From Antedon mediterranea (taxonomy: Eukaryota; Echinodermata; Crinoidea; Comatulida; Antedonidae): a DNA stretch of 64,000 nt. Numbering within the stretch: position 1 is the stretch's first letter; each line of letters opens with the position of its first letter. The stretch spans positions 38,303,795 through 38,367,794 of the forward strand of contig NC_092670.1 in the NCBI RefSeq assembly GCF_964355755.1, written 5' to 3'. Below are positions 39,701 through 51,700 of the stretch, in pieces. Below the pieces are notes generated by a model. It did not search any database. It was not told the DNA's origin and was given only the letters and a program-made list of their open reading frames with translations. The position numbers were made by a program, and so were the translations under genes.

Positions 39701-42700
39701 CACCTAGAACACCTCCAGAAAGATTTTGAACGCATTGAGTCGGATGCCTCTCATCCTCTCCACAAAGTGATCATAGACCAACTTAATCCAAGTGGTAGAT
39801 TGAGGCTCCTCAGTGTGAAAACAAATCGATTTGCTAAATCCTTTATTCCCTCCGGTATCATCCAGTACAACAGGAAGTCAAGAAGATAATTTTATCTTGT
39901 AATTTTTTAGATGTTTTTATATGAATGGTTTTATGCTATATTTGTTTTTATTGTGTTTTCTTTGTTTTTATGACGAGCAATGAATTTCCTTTTTGAGGAT
40001 CAATAAAAGTTATCTTATCTTATCTTATCTTGTACTATGAGCTGTCGTAACGAATGAAAGATCAGTGTCGTAAGAGGTGGCTTCCACTAATCTTTTCCTG
40101 CTTCAGACCTATGGAGTTGTACGCTGCGTACGATTTCAAAGCATTGTAATTCTGTAGGGCTAAACAGGCCCTTAGTATACTTATAGTTTATTACATAATC
40201 AAATTACATGTACTTTATTACATGTCATTGTGATACCAATCAATTAGTTTACGACATTATCAAATAGCTATTAGTTGTAGTTTATTTATTTACTGTAGTT
40301 ATTTACAAAGTTCCAGGGGTTATTCAAACTTTATTAGAGTGAAGAGGTCCTACTAAATATAAAGTCCTACCAAATGAACTTTGTCACAAAAAGGTATAAT
40401 AGTTGATTAGCTTTGAAAATGGCCTGTATTGTACAACAAGGTAATAAGAAAAAAACCAAACAAAATCATTGAAGCAATTGTTGAAACATAGATTCAACAT
40501 TTTTCTAAAACAATTTTTATTAATTTTTTTTAATTTATCTATTTAGGCCAATTATTGCAAAGGCTAACCATAAGCGAATTCATCCACTATCCTTCTTAAA
40601 GATGGCAATCCTGTTCACAAGACGAACATACACACAAGATGCTCTACATAAACAAAGTCTTATTACTTTTGGAAGTGTAGTTGTACCTTGCTGTTTGAAA
40701 AAAATCCTGACATATGACAGGACTTGAACCTAGGACCCTTGGAATGGTGGTCAAGCATCATAACCACCAAGCCACAACTCCGCTGAAGTACTGTAGTAGT
40801 CATTTAAAATGGACCTGAAATGGAATTTCGATTTTCAAGAAATTCACACATGTTATTTAAATGTATCAAATTAACACAAACACATACAAATAAAAACAAA
40901 ATGTATAGTATTTTGAGTAAAAACGAAATTTTAAGATACCATGGTAAATTAGCGAAAATTACTCACGCCATTGCAATATTCTATTTCAACGGCCGTCGGA
41001 AGCCTCTATATTCACGACGTCACATATACACACAATGATATCGAGAGCGTGTATGCCGCCCGATAGTCAGTGAATGATCGACGGCCTGGAAAGATACGCG
41101 AAGCGTTAACACTAATACTAATTTATTCAATATCTAATGTTGTTGAAATATAGGTCCCTAAAATGTACTTCGTTTGTTCTAAAACCCGAATTTAGAAGGC
41201 CTACCTCCCAAACCTTTACTAGGCCTAGGCCCCCAATCCAGTGCGCGGAGTCGATCCACCACCCACATCATGCGGCGAGGCTCCGTTTCATGTGCATCCA
41301 AGGACCAAAGCGATATCAACAACTTGCTGCGCTCATTGTCAAGCCAAAGTAAAATATGAATAAAATTCGTTTTCGAACTGCCTGATTCTTGACAAATAAA
41401 TTATCATCTCATATTAGTTATTACTAATTTAATTCTGCTAAACTAAAAACTAAAGAAACTAACATATTTTAGCAGTATAAATTACGAACGATACAAAATA
41501 CACGAACAGAAAATATGGATACGCATCATTGCGCACGGAGCTGTATCCCGGACAACGTTGCCAGGCCAACTTCGGTATTGCCAGAAAAAAACCGTTGATT
41601 TTAAGATTTTAAATCGTCATTTACTCGATGAATAACCGTTTATACGGTAATAATTTTATCTAAAAAAATTCTAAATACGTTTCTGCAAATACACAAGCAT
41701 TTTTTAGAAAATACTCCATAGATTTCAAGAATTATAGCCAAAAAACTGCAAATTGTCCATTGGAGGGATAGGAATATATTCGCAAAGTGACGTCACCCGC
41801 GAATTTTTTTTATTTTCAAATGGGGCTTTCCCCAAAAGGGCCAATTTATATTTTGTAACAATATACATTCTAGCAACACCTAATAGCCCCCAAAACATCA
41901 TTCTAAAATGAAAAAAATCGAAAATCCATTTCAGGTCCATTTTAACATCTTATTATCGAAATGCATCTTATCAAAATTGAGAGCCACATAAAAAGATGTC
42001 CTTTGTATGCAAGACCCTCAAACAATTTAAAAAACACTTTAAAATATCTAAAGTATGTTACAGATGTATAAAAACAATATAGGCCTACTATATTTCCTAT
42101 ACCCCCAAGGAAACGCTTCTCCTGTTGTTAATAAAGGTCACCCATTGGGCCTTGTTCTTGTAAAATAGGGGAATACTTACCATCATTGAAAAGAAATGAA
42201 ACAAAACTTGTCGACGCTCACTACTTTTTACACTACAGTATATGAGCATATGCTTATAAAAAAACACCTTAAAAACCTAAAGTTTCCGATTACAAATTAT
42301 GCGAAATTACGACCACAACCACCCCACGGCCAAGCCTAGCTTAGACCGCCGCTGAGAATCAACACCGCCCACTAAACCACAACAAAAGCAACTAAGCTCT
42401 ACCACCACAACAGGTAGTCGTAAATAAATAAAGCACACTTACTTTGCATCTAAAGTACAAAAGTAGATGCAGTTACCTTTAATAGGTTAAGAAAATACCG
42501 ATAAAACGTAATAACTAACGTTAACTAACATTAAAAATGTGTAAAACAACTAACTTGCAAAAGTAAAGACGATACCACTGTCAATCGGTAAACTGAGTGT
42601 CAATAAACATCAACAAATTCTACCAACGATGAAGAATAGAGAAAACCTTACCGCGGTTACTATTTGAAAGGCGCCCTCAATAAGTGACGTGTACAAATTA

Positions 42701-45700
42701 TAAGAATTAACGTGCTAACTTTATGTTTAGTTGCTAAACATCTTTCTTATATCAAAATGATTCGGAAATAATTTTAAAAGATTTCATAAATAGGTCGATC
42801 CCGTCGAGCTATTTCCTTTTTATAAAATAACAACTCTTGCTAGACTTTAGGCATTACAGTTTGTTCCTTCTTGTGATTGATTCATAAATCATTTTTTTTT
42901 TATTTTTCAGTGATGCTAACTTCCATAACATAGCATTTGGCAATAATACTATGCTCATTTCATTATGCGTTCATTATTTACGCAGAAACTAAAATATAGC
43001 TATTATATATCCTTTAATTTTTGTTAGGCCTAGAACTTTTTAAAGTAGTGTAGTAAAACTTGTGCGGACTCCCCTACTCTAGTCTTTTCACTTTTATTTT
43101 GCTAAAATGCATTAAAAACTAAAAAGGAAAATAAAGAAAACTTGCACATTGAAAAACAACATAAAACAAAAAATAACATAAATATAACTAATAAGACTAG
43201 TATTTAAGAAGCTGCCTTAATGAAAAAAAATACACTCATTTATTTATACAATATAACTACAAAAACAAAAATGTATCTAAAATTAAAAAATAATGGTTGA
43301 AGTCTGATTTATGATATAACAAAGCAAAAAATGATTTCCTCTTTAAAATGAAATTGCATTAAGATGAATATAATTAATAAGTACAGTATTTCCAGCTCAG
43401 CTCAGTCTGGGTGCCATTTTTCATGGATACAATAAGTGTAAATTGTTGTTTCAATGTAACTAACATTTTTTAATTATTTTTCTTTTACATATTGCTGATA
43501 TATATAATCAATGTTAGAACTGAAAGTGTTATTCAGTATAAATAAAAAAATAAAAATACTAATAAATATCAAACCTTATACTATATCTAACATTCATAAT
43601 CTACAATCTTGTTTATGCATTTACTGCTGCAAATATCAGATATCCAAGTACAAAATAAGATTACAAGTTTAAATGTTATTTATAGTTTTGAAAATTCTAC
43701 TTTTAAGTTTAATTTGAACTGTATATTTAAAGTTATATTGTACCTTATTTCTAGTCGTTCTCTGTAAACGGGAAAATGGCAACTTTATCGTCCTAAAAAA
43801 GTTAAGAGTGAATTTCACGCTAAGCTCTGCCTACTTTGTTAAAGCTCATGCATAATTTATTCATAAGCACCGTTCTGTGGCTTCTTGTCCTGTTTCGTAA
43901 AGTTCCAAATAACTAAGCTTAGGCGGCCCCATAAAGAATCATATAAGAGTACACACACACACAGATAGATGGATTTCTGATTGAATATACATGATAAATT
44001 ATATGAATAAATAATGGAACTAACACAAGTAGTGAGAATGAAAACTGACCTGTTCTTGTTGTGTCATAATATGAAGGCAGTGGGTCATTGAACTGTACAT
44101 CTCTTTAGAACTATACACTAGCTGCTGAACAAGTTGCTTGATCTCAACTGTTAGAGGAAAGTCTACGAGAGAAATGAGCAAATAAGTAAGGCCTAGCAAG
44201 AGAAGTAAGCAAGGAGCAAGGAAAAGGTATTACAGGGAAGTAAGGCTAAGCAGTGAGGTAAGAAAGATGTTAGTGTGGTGTAGGAGGGAAGTAGGTAGTA
44301 AGGCCTAGCAGTGAGGTAAGCAGTATTTAAATATGGAATAGCAGGGAAAATAGGAATATGAGGTGTGACATGAAAATAATTTTGTTAAAATATAAAATGT
44401 GTATTATCAAGATACTGATTTATAGTGGCCCATCTCTTATGGTTTTGCTGTTGTTTTGTTTATGTCCTTCATTGTTAATTTCATTGCTATGTATTGCTTT
44501 TGTTATTTGAGTGTTATTGTTCATATTCAATGCATTTGTTAGTATGGAAAACCTTCCATTAGTAAAAGCTATTTTGTTCGCTCCAAAAGAAAGAATGGAA
44601 TATATTGTAAGGAGCAAAGTTAGTAGAAAGTGAAGAAATAAGTAGGAAAAGGAAAGTTGTGAAATAAGTAATATAGAGTAGAAATAAGCAAATAAATATA
44701 CATGGGAATAAAAAGACAGGGAAATTTAGAAATACTTACTACTCTGCTGTTTTAAATTACTCTTTAAACTATGTGATTTCTGCTGTGAAGCGGCAGCATT
44801 CTGCTGGTCTAAGAACTTCTGAAGCCCTTCAACTTGCTGCTCTAGTAAATTTTTATGTGCATTAGCGACCTTAAACAAATTGATAAGATCAGTTAATGCC
44901 CTCTTCGCAAAGTTTTAAAGAGAGAGTATGATTCAGACATGGTCAAAGTTCAGTGTCGCCTTGTCCAAAATGATTTACTCTCATTGCCTCAATCTTCAGA
45001 TGTGATGTTAAGCTGTAAAGCCCGTCTACACTATCAAACTAACAAATGTTATATGCCCATATATGGACACGATGATGTCATATCACTACTATATTTGGAG
45101 ATATTACTGCCATATTACTTTTTTGTCACAGAAATCTTGATAGTGTAGACAGAGCTTTAGTAATGTAAAAATGTAGGAAATTGTCTCAGTCCCACAGACA
45201 GGTGTCTTTGACCTTTCTGGGACCTAACTGTTTCAGGTCTAAAGATGGTCGAGAATTTTCTAGTTCATTTTGAAGCGTTTAGATGTAGCAGATGAATTGG
45301 TTTTTTAGGGAAAATCGTCATGACAACATAGACTAATACCCTCTTCACATCTGCAAAATGTAACAACTTGTAACCACATTTGCATAGTGTGAAGACATTT
45401 TTTTGATAAACACACTGATGAGAGGCCTGTTTTTTTCTTACAAAATGTCCCAAGTTTGTACAGCGCATGTGTGTTGCCCTGGAATTTAACTGACCAATCA
45501 CAGAACACTAATAATTAAATAGCACCCCCAACTATGCAAGCCTTGTGGTTTAGGATAGATGAAGTAACAAGATACAAAGAATTGTGGATAGTGCTATTAT
45601 AATACAGATACCTGAAGTACATCTTGAATACACCCTAATGGCTTTAAGTCTTCTATATCCTCATCATCCATCGGCTCTGACTTTGTATAGTGGTTGCTGT

Positions 45701-48700
45701 ATTCACAGTGTTCATACAATATATTTAACCATTTCTGAAAATATCAATTTCTGACACTATAAAGGAAATCACATCATAAATGATGTAAAAGCTCTGTCTA
45801 CACTATCAACCTTTATGTGATCAAAAAATGTGATTTGCCCATATATGGACATGATGATATCACTACCATATTTGGGCACATAACACTTTTTGTCCAACTG
45901 TAGACAGAGCTTAAGTGTTGTTAATGACATAGCAATGATGTTCTTGACGATAGTGTTAATGACAATGGTAATGTTGTCAATACTTTTACAATGCCAACAA
46001 TGAGATAATATTAATACGGCATTATAATTATGATGTTTGCCCTCACCTGGCGTGATATGAAGGCCGATTGCCCATCCTGGGCTACACTCCAAATGTGACT
46101 AGACCTATCTGCATATTGCACAGCAAAGCTTGTTGAATCATCTTTATTAATCTATCAAAAAACAATATTCATATATAAAGCCTTGTCTACACTATCAAAC
46201 TTTATGTGATGTGCCCATATATGGACATGATGATGTCATATCACTACCATATTTGGGCACATCACACTTCTTTGTCAAACTAGTTTGATAGTGTAGACAG
46301 ACCTTAAAGGTATCTTTATTTTTAAAATACATAAAAATACAAGATTACTATTGCAAAAAAAAATTGTTGAATTGCAGAAATAATTTTCAAATATCAAGCT
46401 AGACTTTTAAAAAAAACATCAGCATCAAGAGGTTATAATTTACAGAAAAGTAGAAAAAATAAAATAATATTCTCCAATAAAAAGATCAACATATTTACTT
46501 AATGTCAACTAAGAACCAAATATCATAATGATTATAAAGAACTACCTTAAATTTAGCTTGGTTTAAGTACTTGAAACCTTGTCTTTTTACACCAGACACA
46601 GCATCAGCTCTTTACAAAAGAAAGAAGTACTATAAGTAATAAACTGTTTACATCTGCAAAATGTAACAACTTGTAACCAGGTCTGCATAGTGTGAATACA
46701 ATTTTGTGGAAAATCTCTGTGAAGACACACTGATGAGAGGCCCGAGTTCTTACTGTGTGTGTGAATTGCCCTGGAATTAAACTGACCAATGATAGTAATC
46801 ACTTTCCGTCCAAGATTTCACAAGGTTCGTGTATGCGTGTATGAAAACGTGTAATAAATCGGGAGATCAAACCTGGTTACAAGTTGTTACAAGTTGTAAA
46901 CATTTATGCAGATGTCGAACGGGTATAAGTATGTTTACAGGTACATTTTCTTTTATATTGTTATATATTATTTATAATCTCCTATAATTGATTGAATAGT
47001 ACTTTTTGAGAGTGAATTATTTAATAATTAATAACTGACCTTCTTTTGAAATAACTGATAACTCCCTTATCAACAACAACCCAGTGTGATTTCAAACCAC
47101 CAATCCACCGTGACTTCTATGAAAACAAATTGTAAACATTGACCACAAAGTAAAAAAAAATGAACAAGAAAATAATTATAATTGAGCACTTTGTGGATAT
47201 GTCTGCTTTAGAAATCTTATTATCTTATCTTATAATTTACCTCCGCCAAGGAGGTATATGTAATCGATCGCGTGGGTTTGTTTGTCTGTGTGTTTGTTTA
47301 TTAGCAGGATTACTCAAAAAGTAATTACAAGATCTTTACCAAAATGAATATACGGATAGATATGTGGTCAAGGACCATTCCATTAAATTTTGGGACCATT
47401 TGGGACCATGGTCCCAATTCTGGACCACTTTTTTAGTATACTATTCAGACCTGCTAGCTACCTGCTACTTGTCCAAAAAACTTAATTTTTGTACAAGAGG
47501 CAAGAGTTTTATAACTTGTGATTTGTATATTTAAAACATAATTCGATTTAATGTGCACGTTTTTTGATGCGAGTAGTTTTAAAAAAATATTTCTTTTCAA
47601 ATACACTCGTTTGATTTTCGCGTTGCTGTTCTATTGTTAGTCAACTGAAGCTATTGTTAATTGAAAAGCTTGTTACATAGCCATTACACCAAACTCGCAT
47701 ACACATGCTTGTAGTGAAATTAGCCTAAATCACAAACAGCATTAAGACACACACAAATATATATATATATATTTCTTTTTTACCGGAGAAATCTTATGTA
47801 GGAGAATTTCACAGTAGGCGGAAGTATGCACACATGTCCATGACAATTGTGTCAGACGATTTCTGGTACTTTATCTAAATGGTTCCAGTATCATCTATTA
47901 TACAGGACACATGTGCCACCTGTTAACTTACTTTTCCATGATACAGGACACATGTGCCACCTGTTAACCTACTTTTCCATGATACAGGCACCACATATGA
48001 CCATAGGCTAACTCCACCCTTACATGATACAGGCACTACATGTGATACACATAAGATGCTGTATTATGGAAGTTGCCTATGATACTAGATAAACATTAAG
48101 GAAAAAAGTATTGAAAGCAACAAAATGTACCTTGTATAATTGCCCTTCAAACATATCCACACTTTTCTGAATTGTCTGGAATCAATACAAATATAATATA
48201 GAAATGTTATATATAATTTATAATGACAATACTTAGCAGCAAATGATAACAATAAATGGTATATATAAATTGCATTATTATAATAATATAATATTTTGCA
48301 ATATATTGCAAGGTTAAGTCAACATAATTATTGTATTATGCAAAATCATTGGACCATGACCAACGTTTGAATATTTTAATATGAAAAGGCTTATGTAACA
48401 ATTTCGGTAAAAATTATATGTCTCATACATTTATTTATTTTAATATTAACAGTGGCATTTAAACAAATTACTGTATAGATTCAATGCGAGTACCAATGCA
48501 GAGCGAGATAAATCCATTTGATTCAAATTGTTTCTTAATTTTAGTTTATTATTTAATTTAGTTTTAATCAAATGTACAGTAAGCATACAGAAATTAATCA
48601 AAGGAAGCACTGCAAGAGTGTTAACTAGAACTAACATAATATAAAGCTTTGTCTACACTATCAAACTAGTTTGACAAAAAAAGTGTGATGTGCCCAAATA

Positions 48701-51700
48701 TGGTAGTTATGTATCCAAATATGGTAGTGATATGACATCATCATGTCCATATATGGGCACATCACATTTTTTAAAGTATAGTACTGTATAAATAAAGCTA
48801 TAGTCGAATATTAACAAAAGCATAAAGATCAGAACTACCTGTAGGCCTATACCTTTGGTAATATTGTTCAAAATAGACAATAAAAAATACCTTAACAGGT
48901 TTCACATCAAGTAGCTGTTTCATCTTTGTCGTCTGTGCCAGATCGAGAGCAGTCTGCCCTCGGGTGTTCTTCATATTGCAGTCTATACCGCACTGTAACA
49001 GCAACACGGCCGCTTCTTTGTGATCTCGATAACTAGCGCAGTGTAAGGGAGTATTCCCGTTAGCGTCTGAACAATTTATGTTAGGTGGGTTGCCACTTAA
49101 CACCTATTATTATATAGACACAAAAAAAACATTTTTATTAGCATGAAAGAATTCCTAGATAATCTCTTCTTGACCTCACTAAAGTTCCCTATTTATACAT
49201 GAATAACTTTAAGCTTTGATATCAGTTAACCTTTGACCTTAACTGTAAAGGAAGCAATCATGCATATCCGGAATAATTAAAAGAGATTAAACAGTGAAAT
49301 TTATGTTAAAGGTAAACAGTGAAATTATACAAATGATATATACAACTCTCTTAAAATTAGGCTGAAACTATTTAAAAAAAGTACTCTCATAAAACCAAAA
49401 TTGAAACTTGTTTGCAGTGGCTGTATTCACAATTCACACTAAAGCGCTGTCTACACTATCAAACTAGTTTGACAAAAAAAGTGTGATGTGCCCAAATATG
49501 GTAGTGACATGCCCAAATACGGTAGTGATATGACATCATCATGTCCATATATGGGCATATCACATTTTTTTGTCAAACTACTTTGATAGTGTGACAGAGC
49601 TTTAGGGATCATGTCAATGGAATGTCATGACATCCTAAATTTTGCGAAGAAAGCAGTTTACTTACAAGCTGTTTCAGGCTTTCGACGTCACCCTCCCTAG
49701 CAGCTGCTAATAGCGTTTTCTCGGTCTTAAGCTTAAAAGATTGTTGTGCAGCTGAAAAGGAAAAATACAAGTCAGTGGTACTAATGTCGAAAATAAACAA
49801 TTATAAATACCAGAATATGCACTGATTAATTTTAGAAAAACGTAAAACAAACCTGAGATTGAGAATTTAATGCTAACATGATAATTTTCACATTCATTAT
49901 TATATTTAAACGAAAAACCATTTGACCATGACCAATGTTCATACATTTTAATACGAAAAGGCTTATGTTACAATTTCAGTTAAAATTATATTCGTCTCAT
50001 ACATTTTCCCCATTAAAAAAATGTTTTCGAATTTTTTTTTAATATGCCATTTTAATGTCACATAATAGTTATTCACTTTGACCAAAAACTGTATAAAAAA
50101 AAACCAAATTATTTACCTGAAAAAATGTAATTTGGTTTTTGGTTCAAATTAAACGTTTCTTTTGTCTTTTATATAAGTGAAATAATTATTTTTACAGAAG
50201 TGAATAACTTTATTAAAACTGCAAATTGGCCTATTTAAAGTCTGATTTTGTTAATCTTCATTTTCATGTTTTTGGGGGACAATCTCATTATATTACTCAT
50301 GGTGGTGGAACACTTACCATCTAACATGTTGACAATATCCTCCCCATATCCTACATCTCTGGCTGTTAGTCCTTCCCCGTTTACAATACTCACATCTGCA
50401 CCATGTTGAATTAGTAGAAGAACAACCTCCTGTATATTCCAACAATATAAATCAATTATTTACATCAGAAATCATCAATCTATGAGATATTACAATCTTT
50501 TTCTACATCAATTTCTAAAAGAAATTAATGAAGTATCTTTCGAGCAAGTATTCAATAGAAAAATAAATAAAAAATAATCAATCAATGAATCACACTCACT
50601 CAAAACTAAATAAAACATTTTAACTATAATAGTCATGGTGAATATGTATTTAATATATATAACCTAAAGTAGAGGCGGATCTAGGATTTATTAAATATTA
50701 ATATAAATTAATAATATTAATATCAAGCCTGTAAAAAATAGAATAAAAAAGTAATAATGATATATTGCTCACTGGCAAAATAGTTGGAAGTGCGCACACC
50801 TAGCTCTACCTCTGGTTCCACCCCTAGGTCTACCTCTGGTTCCACCCCTAGGTCTACCTCTGGTTCCACGCCTAGGTCTACCTCTGGTTCCACCCCTAGG
50901 TCTGCCTCTGGTTCCACCCCTAGCTCTACCTCTGGTTCCACGCCTAGGTCTACCTCTGGTTCCACGCCTAGGTCTACCTCTGGTTCCACCCCTAGGTCTG
51001 CCTCTGGTTCCACCCCTAGGTCTGCCTCTGGTTCCACCCCTAGGTCTGCCTCTGGTTCCACCCCTAGGTCTGCCTCTGGTTCCACGCCTAGGTCTGCCTC
51101 TGGTTCCACGCCTAGGTCTGCCTCTGGTTCCACGCCTAGGTCTGCCTCTGGTTCCACGCCTAGGTCTACCTCTGGTTCCACCCCTAGGTCTACCTCTGGT
51201 TCCACGCCTAGGTCTGCCTCTGGTTCCACGCCTAGGTCTGCCTCTGGTTCCACCCCTAGGTCTGCCTCTGGTTCCACGCCTAGGTCTGCCTCTGGTTCCA
51301 CGCCTAGCTCTGCCTCTGGTTCCACGCCTAGGTCTACCTCTGGTTTCACCCCTAGGTCTACCTCTGGTTCCACCCCTAGGTCTACCTCTGGTTCCACGCC
51401 TAGGTCTACCTCTGGTTCCACCCCTAGGTCTACCTCTGGTTCCACGCCTAGGTCTACCTCTGGTTCCACCCCTAGGTCTGCCTCTGGTTCCACCCCTAGC
51501 TCTGCCTCTGGTTCCACGCCTAGGTCTACCTCTGGTTCCACGCCTAGGTCTACCTCTGGTTCCACGCCTAGGTCTACCTCTGGTTCCACGCCTAGGTCTA
51601 CCTCTGGTTCCACGCCTAGGTCTGCCTCTGGTTCCACCCCTAGGTCTGCCTCTGGTTCCACGCCTAGGTCTACCTCTGGTTCCACGCCTAGGTCTACCTC

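Larger units (their letters stand above)
33497..44049. other. Intron 12 of OSBPL1A, 10.5 kb, repeat-rich
   Basis: This intron separates the coiled-coil exon from the FFAT exon. It contains MITE-1 copies (35470, 36738, 37412), a related repeat pair at 35931-36095 and 37700-37805, a tandem duplication at 37985-38375, a LINE 3' end (39296-40032), a tRNA-like SINE remnant (40700-40790), a 1.1-kb TTAA-flanked element (40808-41941), and a candidate cryptic exon (43744-43792). No independent gene was recognised. Confidence 0.6.
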
